Notes under the pieces: generated by a model
Told to the model about the DNA's origin: nothing
Seen by the model: only the letters and a program-made list of their open reading frames with translations
The model's database searches: none
Position numbers and translations under genes: made by a program
Origin: Marivivens sp.
GTDB lineage: Bacteria > Pseudomonadota > Alphaproteobacteria > Rhodobacterales > Rhodobacteraceae
DNA length: 50,298 bases
Assembly (NCBI GenBank): GCA_030827165.1
Contig: JAURFB010000008.1
Span: 1 to 50,298 of the forward strand
Direction: 5' to 3'
Shown: one piece after another, positions 32,276 through 41,568 of the stretch
How positions within the stretch are numbered: position 1 is the first letter of the stretch
Layout: every line of letters begins with the position of its first letter

Positions 32276-35083
32276 CTAATGTGCCTCGGCCCAGTTGGCG
32301 CCGCGCCCGGCGTCGACCGACAGCGCCACATCCATCTTCACCGCTGGCGCGGCGGCGCCTTCCATGATCTCGCGCGCGACGCCGATCAGGTCGTCGGCTG
32401 CGGCCTCTTCGACCTCGAACAACAGCTCGTCATGCACCTGCAACAGCATCCTCGCTGGCAAATGCGCGATGGCCGCGTCCATGCGGATCATCGCCCGCCG
32501 GATCACATCCGCCGCTGTCCCCTGAATTGGCGCGTTGATCGCGGCGCGGCGGGCGAAGCCCGCGCCTGGGCCTTTGGCATTGATCTCTGGCGTGTGGATC
32601 TTCCGGCCAAACAGGGTCTGCACAAAACCGTGCTCCTTGGCAAAAGCCACGGTGGCGTCCATGTAGGCGCGAATGCCGGGGAAGCGTTCAAAATAGCGGT
32701 CGATAAAGCCCTGGGCCTGATCGCGCGGAATGCGCAGGTTGCGGGCAAGGCCAAAGCCGGAAATCCCGTAGATCACGCCGAAATTTATCGCCTTGGCCTG
32801 ACGGCGGATATCGGGCGTCATCTGGTCGAGCGGCACATCGAACATCTCGGATGCCGTCATCGCGTGAATGTCGTGCCCGTCACGGAATGCCGTCTTCAGC
32901 GCGTCGATCTCGGCCACATGGGCGAGGATGCGCAACTCGATCTGGCTGTAATCGAGGCTGACCAGAACCTTGCCCTTTTCTGCGACAAAAGCCTCGCGGA
33001 TGCGGCGGCCCTCTTCGGTCCTCACCGGAATGTTCTGAAGGTTGGGATCCGTCGAGGCGAGGCGACCAGTGTTGGCCCCGGCGATGGAATAGGAGGTATG
33101 AACCCGCCCCGTTTCGGGGTTGATGTGATCCTGCAAGGCGTCGGTGTAGGTCGATTTCAGCTTTGCCAGTTGCCGCCAGTCGAGCACCTTGCCGGGCAGC
33201 GCGTGCTCGGTCGCCAGATCCTCAAGCACATCAGCGCCGGTCCCATAGGCGCCGGTCTTGCCCTTGACGCCGCCGGGCAGGCTCATCTCGTCGAACAAGA
33301 TCTCGCCAAGCTGCTTGGGGCTGCCCACGTTGAACGGCCGGCCTGCCAGCTTCTGGATCTCGTCCTCAAGCCCCGCCATCGATTGGGCGAAAGCGTTGGA
33401 CATCCGGCTCAGCGTATCGCGATCAACCCTGATCCCCGCCATCTCCATCCGCGCCAGCACCGGCACGAGCGGCCGCTCCAGCGTCTCGTAAACCGTCGCC
33501 ACGCGCTTGCGATGCAGCTGCGGCTTGAAGGTTTCCCACAGGCGCAAGGTCACATCAGCATCTTCGGCTGCATAGCGCACAGCATCGACCACCGGCACGC
33601 GATCAAAGGTGATCGCCGATTTCCCGGTTCCCAGAAGCGATTTGATCTCGATCGGGATATGGCCGAGGTACTGTTCGCTCAAAAGGTCCATGCCGTGATT
33701 ATGCAGCCCCGCGTTCATCGCGTAGGACATGAGCATCGTGTCGTCGATCGGGGCGACGACAATGCCAAGGCGGGCAAAAATCTTGGCGTCGTATTTGATG
33801 TTCTGCCCGATCTTGAGGATCGCCTCGTCCTCGAGCAGCGGCTTCAGAAGATCGAGACAGGCATTGAGCCCCAATTGCCCTTCCGCCAACGCGTCCGAGC
33901 CGAAAAGATCATCCGAGGCCGAGGCCTTGTGCGTCATCGGAATATAGCAGGCTTGCCCCGGCTCGACGCAAAGCGAGATGCCGACCAATTCGGCCCGCAT
34001 TTCGTCAAGGCTCGTGGTTTCGGTATCGACGGCGACATAGCCGCGCCGATGGATACGGTCGATCCAGACCTGAAGCGCGGCAGTGTCGGACACACATTCA
34101 TAGGTATCGGGTTCGAAGGGCAGAGCCTTCGGCGCCTCGGGCTCGGAAATCGGATCGGCGCCCTGCGGCGTGGTATCGATCACCGCCGGAGGCTCGACGC
34201 CAAGCTTGTCGGCCAAGCGTTTGAGGATGGTGCGGAATTCCATCTCGGCGAGGAACCCGAATAGCGCATCAGGCTCGGGATCGCGCACTTCCAGATCGTC
34301 GAGCGTGAAATCAAGCGGCGTTTCGCAATCGAGCGAAACCAGCCGTTTGGAAAGCTCGATCTGCTCACGGTTGACGATCAGGCTCTCCCGCCGCTTGGGC
34401 TGGGGGATTTCCCCGGCGCGGTCGAGAAGGCTTTCGAGATCGCCAAATTCGTTGATCAGCAAAGCCGCCGTCTTGATGCCGATGCCCGGCGCGCCCGGCA
34501 CGTTATCGACGCTATCGCCGGCCAGCGCCTGAACATCGATCACCCGCTCGGGCCCGACGCCGAACTTCTCGAAAACGCCGTCGCGGTCGATCCGTTTGTT
34601 CTTCATCGGGTCGAACATCTCGACCCCGTCGCCCACAAGCTGCATCAGGTCCTTGTCGGAGCTGATGATCGTCACTCGCCCGCCCGCATCGCGCGCCTGA
34701 TTGGCCAGCGTGGCGATGATGTCGTCGGCCTCATAGCCTTCGATTTCCTTGCAGGCGATGTTGAAAGACTCGGTCGCACGGCGGGTCAGCGGGAATTGAG
34801 GGATCAGGTCTTCGGGCGCGGGAGGGCGGTTGGCCTTGTATTTATCATAGAGATCGTTGCGGAACGAGCGCCCCGAATAGTCAAAGATCACCGCCACATG
34901 GGTTGCCGCGTCGCTCCCCGAGTTATTCTCGACATAGCGCTGGAGCATGGTCACAAAGCCCGAAACCGCCCCGACGGGAAGGCCATCGGATTTGCGCGTG
35001 AGCGGCGGCAAGGCATGATAGGCGCGGAAGATGAATGCCGAGCCGTCGATCAGGTGCAGGTGGCAGCCCTTGCCAAAGGTCAT
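32276..35083 (-). CDS. polA: DNA polymerase I
   Basis: A 935-residue family A polymerase for Okazaki-fragment processing and repair. It has all three domains: an N-terminal 5'-3' nuclease (LHLIDGSAFIFRAYHAL, IISSDKDLMQLV, GDSVDNVPGAPGIGIKTA), a 3'-5' proofreading domain with intact acidic residues (VAVDTETTSLDE, IGQNIKYDAKI, YAAEDADVTLRLW), and the polymerase with motifs A (LVSLDYSQIELRIL), B (RRQAKAINFGVIYG) and C (LLQVHDELLFEV). Length is normal. ATG 35083 is divergent from a cupin gene. A TATAAG at 35095-35100 on the coding strand could be its -10. Confidence 0.97.
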   Translation of the reverse strand: MTFGKGCHLHLIDGSAFIFRAYHALPPLTRKSDGLPVGAVSGFVTMLQRYVENNSGSDAATHVAVIFDYSGRSFRNDLYDKYKANRPPAPEDLIPQFPLTRRATESFNIACKEIEGYEADDIIATLANQARDAGGRVTIISSDKDLMQLVGDGVEMFDPMKNKRIDRDGVFEKFGVGPERVIDVQALAGDSVDNVPGAPGIGIKTAALLINEFGDLESLLDRAGEIPQPKRRESLIVNREQIELSKRLVSLDCETPLDFTLDDLEVRDPEPDALFGFLAEMEFRTILKRLADKLGVEPPAVIDTTPQGADPISEPEAPKALPFEPDTYECVSDTAALQVWIDRIHRRGYVAVDTETTSLDEMRAELVGISLCVEPGQACYIPMTHKASASDDLFGSDALAEGQLGLNACLDLLKPLLEDEAILKIGQNIKYDAKIFARLGIVVAPIDDTMLMSYAMNAGLHNHGMDLLSEQYLGHIPIEIKSLLGTGKSAITFDRVPVVDAVRYAAEDADVTLRLWETFKPQLHRKRVATVYETLERPLVPVLARMEMAGIRVDRDTLSRMSNAFAQSMAGLEDEIQKLAGRPFNVGSPKQLGEILFDEMSLPGGVKGKTGAYGTGADVLEDLATEHALPGKVLDWRQLAKLKSTYTDALQDHINPETGRVHTSYSIAGANTGRLASTDPNLQNIPVRTEEGRRIREAFVAEKGKVLVSLDYSQIELRILAHVAEIDALKTAFRDGHDIHAMTASEMFDVPLDQMTPDIRRQAKAINFGVIYGISGFGLARNLRIPRDQAQGFIDRYFERFPGIRAYMDATVAFAKEHGFVQTLFGRKIHTPEINAKGPGAGFARRAAINAPIQGTAADVIRRAMIRMDAAIAHLPARMLLQVHDELLFEVEEAAADDLIGVAREIMEGAAAPAVKMDVALSVDAGRGANWAEAH

Positions 35084-35228
35084 CGCGCGCTCCCCTTATA
35101 CTTGCGTCTGACACTCATGCCACCTTTGCCTCGTTGCTTCCAGCCCCGAGGCCGCGCCAATTCCAGACACAATGCAGCGAATACCGTGCTATCGTGAGAC
35201 AGCAGATCCCCTGCTTGAGGCTTTCAAG

Positions 35229-35729
35229 ATGTCCCGAGCCGCCCCCATTGCCACGTTGGTTCCCAACAACCAGGACCGCGACGCAAACCCATTTGCCTTT
35301 CTCAACGGAGAATTTCATCTCAAGGTCTCGTCCGCCGATACAGACGGCAGGGCGACTGTATTCGATACAATCCGACATACCCCTGGTGGCCCGCCCCTTC
35401 ATCTCCATCACGATCAGGACGAATGGTTTCTAGTGACTGAGGGCCAATTCGATATTCGGATTGGCGAAAGCCTCTTTCATCTGGCACCCGGCGATTCCAT
35501 TCTTGCGCCCAAGGGCGTTCCGCACAGCTTTCGCAACAGCACGCAGACCGGTCGCCTGATGGTGACCTTCCTTCCCGCCGGAACAATGGAAGATTTCTTC
35601 GCGGCAGGAAGCACCGGGGGCGACATGAGCCCACAAGAATTCGCAAAACTATTCGAGCTGCATGGTATGCAGGTCGTCGGCCCGCCTCTTCAGGCCGCGC
35701 CGCCTTCTGAAACGACAGGCGTTCCGTGA
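35229..35729 (+). CDS. Cupin domain-containing protein
   Basis: A 166-residue cupin. Motif 1 is [19 protein letters not shown] with three His and one Glu as likely metal ligands near residues 59-72; motif 2 is [16 protein letters not shown] with a further His near 103. Such proteins may be dioxygenases, isomerases or regulators; no substrate can be inferred. I start at ATG 35229 ([13 protein letters not shown] follows); an in-frame ATG at 35172 would add 19 residues in a region without a ribosome-binding site. The 3' end overlaps the convergent zinc-finger gene by 40 bases. Confidence 0.8.
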   Translation: MSRAAPIATLVPNNQDRDANPFAFLNGEFHLKVSSADTDGRATVFDTIRHTPGGPPLHLHHDQDEWFLVTEGQFDIRIGESLFHLAPGDSILAPKGVPHSFRNSTQTGRLMVTFLPAGTMEDFFAAGSTGGDMSPQEFAKLFELHGMQVVGPPLQAAPPSETTGVP

Positions 35730-35881
35730 ACGTAGCGGCAATCGCAATAGGGGCATTCGACCCAGCCCCTGTCGTGCGGAATGGTCAGCCAGACGCGCGG
35801 ATGGCCAAGGGCCCCTTCGCCGCCGTCACAGGCCACACGCCAGGTTTCGACGACCTTGGTTTCGGGGGCGGGAATGGTCAT
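35690..35881 (-). CDS. CHCC-type zinc-finger protein, NDUFS6-like
   Basis: A 63-residue protein with one zinc site: Cys in VACDGG, His in GHPRVWL and the Cys pair in [10 protein letters not shown]. This CHCC arrangement defines the small family related to the NDUFS6 subunit of respiratory complex I; Rhodobacterales encode it as a separate short protein. The start at ATG 35881 has GAAGG upstream, and a start at 35944 would add unconserved residues. Its last 40 bases overlap the end of the cupin gene on the other strand. It may help complex I assembly, by analogy only. Confidence 0.82.
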   Translation of the reverse strand: MTIPAPETKVVETWRVACDGGEGALGHPRVWLTIPHDRGWVECPYCDCRYVHGTPVVSEGGAA

Positions 35882-35977
35882 TGCATTGCCTTCGTCTGTT
35901 GCCGCCGGGCGCTGGCCCACATAGATCAGGCTAGTGTATAACAACCACCCGCACCGGCAAGACTGGAAAGCCTTTCA

Positions 35978-36919
35978 ATGACCGAGAACGCCATCGAAAT
36001 CTGCGGCCTTCGCAAGACCTATCGCGGCTCGGCCAAGAACGGGCCCAAAGAGGCCCTGAAGGGCATAGACCTTGCGATCCCGCGTGGCATGATCTTTGGC
36101 CTTCTGGGGCCGAACGGGGCGGGCAAATCGACGATCATCAACATTCTCGCCGGCCTTGTGAACAAGACCTCCGGGCAGGTCCGCATCTGGGGCTTCGATC
36201 AGGACGTGAACCCGCGCCAGTCGCGCGCCTCGATCGGCGTCATGCCGCAAGAGCCTAACCTTGATCCGTTTTTCACGCCCCGCCAGAGCCTTGAGGTGCA
36301 GGCGGGCCTTTATGGCGTGCCGCCCGCCCAGCGAAAGACCGACGATATTCTTGACCTCATTGGCCTGACGGACAAGGCAGGCGCCTATGCCCGCACACTT
36401 TCGGGCGGGATGCGGCGGCGGCTTCTTCTCGGCAAGGCGCTGGTGCACACGCCGCAGATCCTCGTTCTCGACGAGCCGACTGCGGGCGTCGATATCGAGC
36501 TGCGCAACATGCTCTGGGCCAATGTCCGCAAGCTCAACGAACAGGGCATGACGATCATCCTCACCACTCACTATCTCGAAGAGGCCGAGGCGATGTGCGA
36601 CGAGATCGCCATCATCAATCATGGTGCGCTCGTTACCCGCGACACGACAGCCAACCTGCTTGGACGGATCGACGCCAAGACCATGGTGATTGTGCCCGAA
36701 GCGCCGGCCCTCTTGCCCGATCTGCCCCAAGGCGTTGAAGGGCATCGGCGCGACGATGGCGCCCTGATCTTCACCTATCGGACAACGCAGGTTCCGGCGG
36801 AAGCCGTTCTAGCGGCCGTCCGCAAGGCAGGGATCGCCATTCGTGACGTGAAAACCGAAGAGGCAAACCTGGAGGACGTGTTCCTCTCGCTTACCGCCGG
36901 AGCACACGCGACAGGCTAG
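35978..36919 (+). CDS. ABC transporter ATP-binding protein (ABC-2/YadG type)
   Basis: A 313-residue ATPase subunit. Walker A GPNGAGKST near residues 47-55, signature LSGGMRRRL, Walker B ILVLDEPTAGVDIELR and H-loop TTHYLEEAE are intact, and a C-terminal regulatory extension is present. The GVDIELR variant after Walker B marks YadG/NatA/NodI-like exporters that normally work with an ABC-2 permease. No permease gene follows here: the next gene is convergent and overlaps its stop codon (CTAG at 36916-36919). The partner must be encoded elsewhere or be missing. TGGAAAG precedes the ATG. Confidence 0.92.
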   Translation: MTENAIEICGLRKTYRGSAKNGPKEALKGIDLAIPRGMIFGLLGPNGAGKSTIINILAGLVNKTSGQVRIWGFDQDVNPRQSRASIGVMPQEPNLDPFFTPRQSLEVQAGLYGVPPAQRKTDDILDLIGLTDKAGAYARTLSGGMRRRLLLGKALVHTPQILVLDEPTAGVDIELRNMLWANVRKLNEQGMTIILTTHYLEEAEAMCDEIAIINHGALVTRDTTANLLGRIDAKTMVIVPEAPALLPDLPQGVEGHRRDDGALIFTYRTTQVPAEAVLAAVRKAGIAIRDVKTEEANLEDVFLSLTAGAHATG

Positions 36920-37735
36920 TCGCCCAACTTGGCGTGGATTTCCTCGAGATCAATCTCGCCCGTCGGCATCTTGTTGGCCGGGTTCTCGAAATCGTAGCGG
37001 AACAGCTGAAAGTCTTTCTTGTAGATCTCGAACATCAAGTGCATCGACAGATCGTCGAAATAGTCTTCGACCGGATGCGCCCGTTTCGGCCCGTGCCCCT
37101 CGCTTTCGTTGAAGCGCGGGATCTTTTTCAGATCGACCTTGTGCGGCGTCTCGACCGCATCGAGCACCTTCTGCATTCCGGGATTGAAATCCTCGGTCCA
37201 GAAGATCTGATCGTAGCTGCCGCCGTTGACGATAAAAGTTGAAATATGCCCCGACATAGCCGACCAGTGGATATCGGGCTCCATCGGACGCCGCCAGCGG
37301 ATCGTGTCGCGGGCGAAGAGAAGAAAGCGGCGGAAGCTCTTGATCTGGTCAAACTCGAACCCGTCCTCGGGGCTTCCGACCTCGATCCCGTATTTCTGGA
37401 TGAGCAGTGGCACAAGGTTGCCGCGATAGCGTTTGCCGTTGCGCTGGATGCCGCAGATCTTGTCGAAGAACGACGAAAGGATCCGCGTGTAAGGAATTGC
37501 GCACACAGGTGAAGGTTTGCGACTTGTGGCCTTTGACGTTGGCCTCGATCAGCGGCTGGCTCGCCTCTTGGGACCATTTGTGTAGTCCCTCGGTCGAGTC
37601 GTGAATATCGCCGTCGAAGAAGCGGCCATGATCCGAATAGAACATGATCTGGCCGATCGTTGAACACGCACACTTTGGAACAACCCGATAGACCATGCTT
37701 TCGCTTTCGGTAATCCAGGTACCTGGAAATCCCAT
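36916..37735 (-). pseudogene. Sulfotransferase family gene with a single-base frameshift
   Basis: Two overlapping reading frames together make one 272-residue sulfotransferase. The N-terminal frame (from ATG 37735) has the PAPS 5'-phosphosulfate loop VPKCACSTIGQ and runs to TFTCVRN. The C-terminal frame continues PYTRILSSFFDKICGIQRNGKRYRG to LEEIHAKLGD, read here in two pieces. Removing one base of the AA at 37495-37496 (T in the coding strand, AAT-T-CCT) restores R-N-P-Y-T-R-I, the expected continuation. Everything else is intact. This is either a recent pseudogene or a sequence error. It is divergent from a glycosyltransferase gene and probably modified the same glycan. Confidence 0.8.
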
Positions 37736-37802
37736 CTACCTCAAACTCCGTTGCCGATCAGCCTGTTGCCGCGGCACTTTCCTTATGATCTTTAACCCAA
37801 CA

Positions 37803-37836
37803 GAACAAACTAAGGGTGTTTATTCAACGTTTGTTC
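37803..37836. promoter_or_regulatory. Inverted repeat in the AT-rich sulfotransferase/glycosyltransferase divergent region
   Basis: Perfect eight-base arms GAACAAAC (37803-37810) and GTTTGTTC (37829-37836), 18-base centre, 51 bases upstream of ATG 37888. The 150-base gap is clearly AT-richer than the surrounding genes, so it holds both divergent promoters and possibly an operator. Confidence 0.45.
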
Positions 37837-37887
37837 AGTCTATCAAGAAGAAACTGACAGGCCCTCGATCAGGTAATTGTTTCGGAA

Positions 37888-39465
37888 ATGGCAAAGATCG
37901 CCTTCATCCTCCTCTGCCATAAGGATCCCGAAGCGGTTATCCAGCAGGCCGAAATGCTCACGGCCGTGGGCGATTACATTTCGATCCACTTCGACGCCAA
38001 CTCGAGCGCGAGTGATTTCGAGAAGATTGAACGCGGCCTGGCCAATAATCCCAATGTCGTTTTTGCCAAGAAGCGCGTGAAATGCGGCTGGGGGGAATGG
38101 AGCCTCGTGCAGGCGACGCTCAACGCAGTTGAGATCGCGCTCGAGGCGTTTCCGAGGGCGTCCCATCTTTATATGCTGTCGGGCGATTGCATGGCGATCA
38201 AGTCGGCCGAATATGCCCATGCCTTTCTCGATTCCGAAGATGTTGACTATATCGAGAGCTTTGATTTCTTCGCCAGCGACTGGATCAAGACCGGCATGAA
38301 GGAAGACCGGCTGATTTATCGTCACTGGTTCAACGAAAGAAAGCACAAGCAGCTTTTCTACTGGTCATTCTGGATCCAACGATGGCTTGGCCTGAGACGG
38401 GCGATCCCGAAAGACATCGAGGTTCAGATCGGCAGCCAGTGGTGGTGCCTGCGGCGCCAGACAGTCGAGCGGGTTTTCGAGTTCACCCGAAAACGAAACG
38501 ATGTGATGCGGTTTTTTCGAACCACATGGATTCCCGACGAGACCTTCTTTCAGACGCTCGTCCGTCACCTTGTCCCCGACGCCGAGATACGCGCCAGAAC
38601 GCTGACTTTCCTGATGTTCACAGATTATGGAATGCCGGTCGTTTTCTGCAACGATCACTATGATCTTCTGCTCGGTCAGGATTCGCTTTTCGCCCGCAAG
38701 ATCAGCCCCGAGGCCAAAGAACTCAAGAAACGGCTCGGGCGGCTCTATGCGTCGGGCCGGACGGATTTCCGCATCTCTGACGAAGGACGCAGCCTTTACA
38801 AGTTTCTCACCGGGCGGGGGCGGATTGGCCGGCGGTTTGCTGCGCGGTTCTGGGAATCCGAGGGAAGCCTCGGGCGCGACCGCGAGCTTTTGATTATCGC
38901 CTCGAAGAAATGGCACGTTGGCAAGCGGCTTCTGGACGCGATCCGGCAGGTCTCGGGCATTCAGGGGATTGCCTATCTGTTCAACGAGGAGTCCACGCCT
39001 CTACCCGATCTGGGCGGCATTCAGACCTCGCTTGGCAAGCGCACGCGCCATCGCCGCGCATTGATGCGGATGCTGTTCGACTATCACGCGACCGATCAGC
39101 TTGTGATCTGCCTCGACACCTCTTCGATCGACCTCATTCAGGATTTCTTCTCGGACCGTTCCAAGACCCGCCTTCTCGAGGTCGAATGCGAGTTTACCGA
39201 CGACTATCTCAGCGGCCATGCCCGCCGTGTCGGCCTTGCCGGAGACGAGACAACGCCCGACACGCTCGCCCGGCTCTTGCCTACGATCCGGTATGATGTT
39301 GTCTTCGAATCCGAACGCCTCCGCGACGCCGATTTTGCCAGCCACAGCCGCCTGCGCCAAATCGCGTCGCTTGAGGACAACGCCGCCGCCCTTCAGGCTT
39401 TCCTGTCAGTCCCGGCCGACGTGGCCCGCAGGATCGCGCAGACCGACCATCTTTTTGACGACTGA
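37888..39465 (+). CDS. Core-2/I-branching-type glycosyltransferase with C-terminal DUF5928
   Basis: A 525-residue protein. The N-terminal half (about 1-280) is a GT14-like beta-1,6-N-acetylglucosaminyltransferase: IAFILLCHKDPE, ISIHFDANS, the KCGWGEWSLVQATL stretch, HLYMLSGDCMAIK and the QWWCLRR and PDETFFQTL motifs near the acceptor site. The C-terminal half (about 300-525) matches my recollection of DUF5928, which in Rhodobacterales is fused to such transferases. It likely builds a cell-surface or storage polysaccharide. It is divergent from the frameshifted sulfotransferase and followed nine bases later by a HIT gene. Confidence 0.82.
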   Translation: MAKIAFILLCHKDPEAVIQQAEMLTAVGDYISIHFDANSSASDFEKIERGLANNPNVVFAKKRVKCGWGEWSLVQATLNAVEIALEAFPRASHLYMLSGDCMAIKSAEYAHAFLDSEDVDYIESFDFFASDWIKTGMKEDRLIYRHWFNERKHKQLFYWSFWIQRWLGLRRAIPKDIEVQIGSQWWCLRRQTVERVFEFTRKRNDVMRFFRTTWIPDETFFQTLVRHLVPDAEIRARTLTFLMFTDYGMPVVFCNDHYDLLLGQDSLFARKISPEAKELKKRLGRLYASGRTDFRISDEGRSLYKFLTGRGRIGRRFAARFWESEGSLGRDRELLIIASKKWHVGKRLLDAIRQVSGIQGIAYLFNEESTPLPDLGGIQTSLGKRTRHRRALMRMLFDYHATDQLVICLDTSSIDLIQDFFSDRSKTRLLEVECEFTDDYLSGHARRVGLAGDETTPDTLARLLPTIRYDVVFESERLRDADFASHSRLRQIASLEDNAAALQAFLSVPADVARRIAQTDHLFDD

Positions 39466-39473
39466 GGATCCAG

Positions 39474-39842
39474 ATGGACTTTACCTACGACCCGCAAAAC
39501 ATCTTTGCCCGCATCTTGCGTGGGGAAATTCCCAACAAGACTGTCTTCGAGAACGCGCACGCGCTTGCGTTTAACGACATCGCCCCGCAGGCGCCGATCC
39601 ATGTGCTGGTGATCCCCAAGGGGGCCTATGTCAGCCTCGATCACTTTGCCCGCGATGCGAGCGCCGAAGAACACTTCGGCTTCATGCAGGCCGTGGCCGA
39701 GGTGTGCAAGATCACCGGCGTCGATGCCGGGTTCCGCGCCATTTCCAACACACGCACGCACGGGCGGCAAGACGTGCCGCATTATCACCTGCACATCCTC
39801 GGCGGGCGTCAGCTTGGCCTGATGCTGGACGACGCGAGCTAA
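39474..39842 (+). CDS. HIT family protein (HINT-like nucleotide hydrolase)
   Basis: A 122-residue histidine-triad protein. The catalytic triad is in HYHLHILGGRQLG near residues 104-116; the N-terminal NIFARILRGEIPNKTVFE and PIHVLVIPKG are typical of HINT. These hydrolyse adenosine 5'-monophosphoramidates and related nucleotides. GAGGATCC lies before the ATG. It follows the glycosyltransferase by eight bases, so may be co-transcribed without functional link. Its stop overlaps the stop of the convergent kinase gene (CTAA at 39839-39842). Confidence 0.92.
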   Translation: MDFTYDPQNIFARILRGEIPNKTVFENAHALAFNDIAPQAPIHVLVIPKGAYVSLDHFARDASAEEHFGFMQAVAEVCKITGVDAGFRAISNTRTHGRQDVPHYHLHILGGRQLGLMLDDAS

Positions 39843-40831
39843 AGCAATCCGTGCTTGGCGAATAGCGCCTTGAGGTCGGCCTCGGGGCGCGCGCCGATGT
39901 GGCTGATGACCTCGGACGCCGCAACGCAGCCCATGCGGCCACAGGTCTCAAGGTCGTGCTCGTTGGTCAGCCCCCAAAGGAAGGCGCCCGCGAAAAGATC
40001 GCCCGCGCCGGTCGCATCGACGATATCTGTCGGGATCGCCGGCACATCCCAGCGCTTGCCACCCGACAGGACATGCGCGCCGTTCTCGCTGTCGGTGCAG
40101 GCGACAATCTCGACCTCGAGAGCCGCAGCCGCCAGCGCCGCCTCGAAATCGTCGGTGCGATACATCGACAGGATCTCGGCGCGGTTGCAGAACAGAAGAT
40201 CGACATCCTCGCGGATCATCATGCGAAAGGCGTCGCGGTGCCGCTCGACGCAGAAAGGATCGGAAAGCGTCAGCGACACGCGCCCGCCGTGGCCCTTGCA
40301 GGCGTTGATCGCCTTGGCGAAGGCGGCGTGGCTGTCGGGGCCGTCAAAACGATAGCCTTCAAGATAGATCCAGTCGGCATCGGCCATCATCGCGGGATCA
40401 ATGTCGGACGGTTCAAGAAACTCGGTCACGCCAAGATAGGTGTTCATCGACCGCTCGCCATCGGGGGTCACGACGACGATGCAGCGGCCGGTTTCCTGTT
40501 CGGCCGATCTGGGCGCCAGCGCGGTCTCATAGACGGCGCCCTGCGCCCGCAGATCGTGGGCGAAGATCGCGCCAAGCTGGTCGTCCTTGACCTTGCCGAC
40601 ATAGGCGGTGCGGCCGCCCAGATGGGCAATGCCGGCAATGGTGTTGGCCGCCGAACCGCCGCTGATCTCTTTCGTGGGGCCGATCTTTGAATAGAGCGAG
40701 ACAGCGCGATCCATGTCGATCAGCTGCATGATACCCTTTTCGATCCCCGCCTCCGCGAGAAAGGCCTCGTCCGCGCGCGTCAGCACATCAACCATCGCGT
40801 TGCCGATCCCGACAATCTGAAACTTCTTCAT
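39839..40831 (-). CDS. PfkB-family carbohydrate/adenosine kinase
   Basis: A 330-residue ribokinase-type kinase. The N-terminal VGIGNAMVDVLTRAD, the substrate region GGSAANTIAGIAHLGG and the C-terminal anion hole VDATGAGDLFAGAFLWGL with the catalytic Asp are intact. Rhodobacterales proteins of this type are usually annotated adenosine kinase; the substrate could also be a pentose or fructose. ATG 40831 overlaps the nth stop (ATGA), so the two are co-translated. An association of purine salvage with DNA repair is not established; the pairing may be organisational only. Confidence 0.88.
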   Translation of the reverse strand: MKKFQIVGIGNAMVDVLTRADEAFLAEAGIEKGIMQLIDMDRAVSLYSKIGPTKEISGGSAANTIAGIAHLGGRTAYVGKVKDDQLGAIFAHDLRAQGAVYETALAPRSAEQETGRCIVVVTPDGERSMNTYLGVTEFLEPSDIDPAMMADADWIYLEGYRFDGPDSHAAFAKAINACKGHGGRVSLTLSDPFCVERHRDAFRMMIREDVDLLFCNRAEILSMYRTDDFEAALAAAALEVEIVACTDSENGAHVLSGGKRWDVPAIPTDIVDATGAGDLFAGAFLWGLTNEHDLETCGRMGCVAASEVISHIGARPEADLKALFAKHGLL

Positions 40832-41472
40832 TGGGTCTTGTCCTCGTAGTCGCAGAGATCGCGGATATGGCAGGCCGCGCATTTGGGCTTTCGGGCGACA
40901 CAGATATAGCGCCCGTGCAGGATGAGCCAGTGGTGCGCGTGCTGTTGGAATTCGGCCGGCACGTTGTCTTCGATGGCCCGCTCGACCGCGACAACATCCT
41001 TGCCCACGGCAATGCCGGTGCGGTTGCCGACACGGAAGATGTGGGTATCGACCGCCTGCGCGGGAAAATGCCACCACATATTCAGAACGACGTTGGCCGT
41101 CTTGCGCCCCACGCCAGGAAGCGATTGCAGAGCCGCTCGAGAATTGGGCACCGCGCCGTCATAGTCGTCGACCAAGATGCGACTCAGCTTCATCACGTTT
41201 TTCGCCTTCTGGCGGAAAAGTCCGATGGTCTTGATATGCTCGGTCAGCCCCTCTTCGCCAAGGTCGAGCATCTTCTGCGGCGTATCGGCGATCTGAAACA
41301 GCTTGCGCGTGGCCTTGTTCACGCCCGCATCGGTCGCCTGCGCGGAAAGGGCAACGGCGACGAGAAGGGTAAAGGCGTTGACGTGCTCAAGCTCGCCCCT
41401 GGGCTCGGGCTCGGAGGCATGGAAACGCTCGAAAATCTTGCGCATCCGGTGATAGGAAAGCTGCTTGGCCAT
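40828..41472 (-). CDS. nth: Endonuclease III (DNA glycosylase/AP lyase)
   Basis: A 214-residue base-excision repair enzyme that removes oxidised pyrimidines. It has the helix-hairpin-helix LPGVGRKTANVVL with the catalytic Lys near 125, the catalytic Asp in VDTHIFRVGNR near 143, and the C-terminal 4Fe-4S loop C-x6-C-x2-C-x5-C in CVARKPKCAACHIRDLC. The start at ATG 41472 is preceded by GTATGCCCGTGAGC; the open frame extends much further upstream but with no family similarity. It is divergent from the Ada-like gene 96 bases away, forming a DNA-repair cluster. Confidence 0.95.
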   Translation of the reverse strand: MAKQLSYHRMRKIFERFHASEPEPRGELEHVNAFTLLVAVALSAQATDAGVNKATRKLFQIADTPQKMLDLGEEGLTEHIKTIGLFRQKAKNVMKLSRILVDDYDGAVPNSRAALQSLPGVGRKTANVVLNMWWHFPAQAVDTHIFRVGNRTGIAVGKDVVAVERAIEDNVPAEFQQHAHHWLILHGRYICVARKPKCAACHIRDLCDYEDKTQ

Positions 41473-41568
41473 GCTCACGGGTATGCCCGCCCGACAAGGC
41501 TCAGGCAAGCGCCTCTTTGGCGCAGGAATCGGGTCGCGGTGGCTTTGCGAGCGCTCTATCCTCGGCGC

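Noticed and set aside
32279-34264. Long open frame on the plus strand opposite polA
   Set aside because: Antisense shadow of a strongly conserved polymerase gene, with no similarity of its own.
41473-41568. LexA/SOS or Ada box between nth and the Ada-like gene
   Set aside because: No GTTC-N7-GTTC alphaproteobacterial LexA site and no clear Ada box; only a GCGCC/GGCGC hairpin is present.
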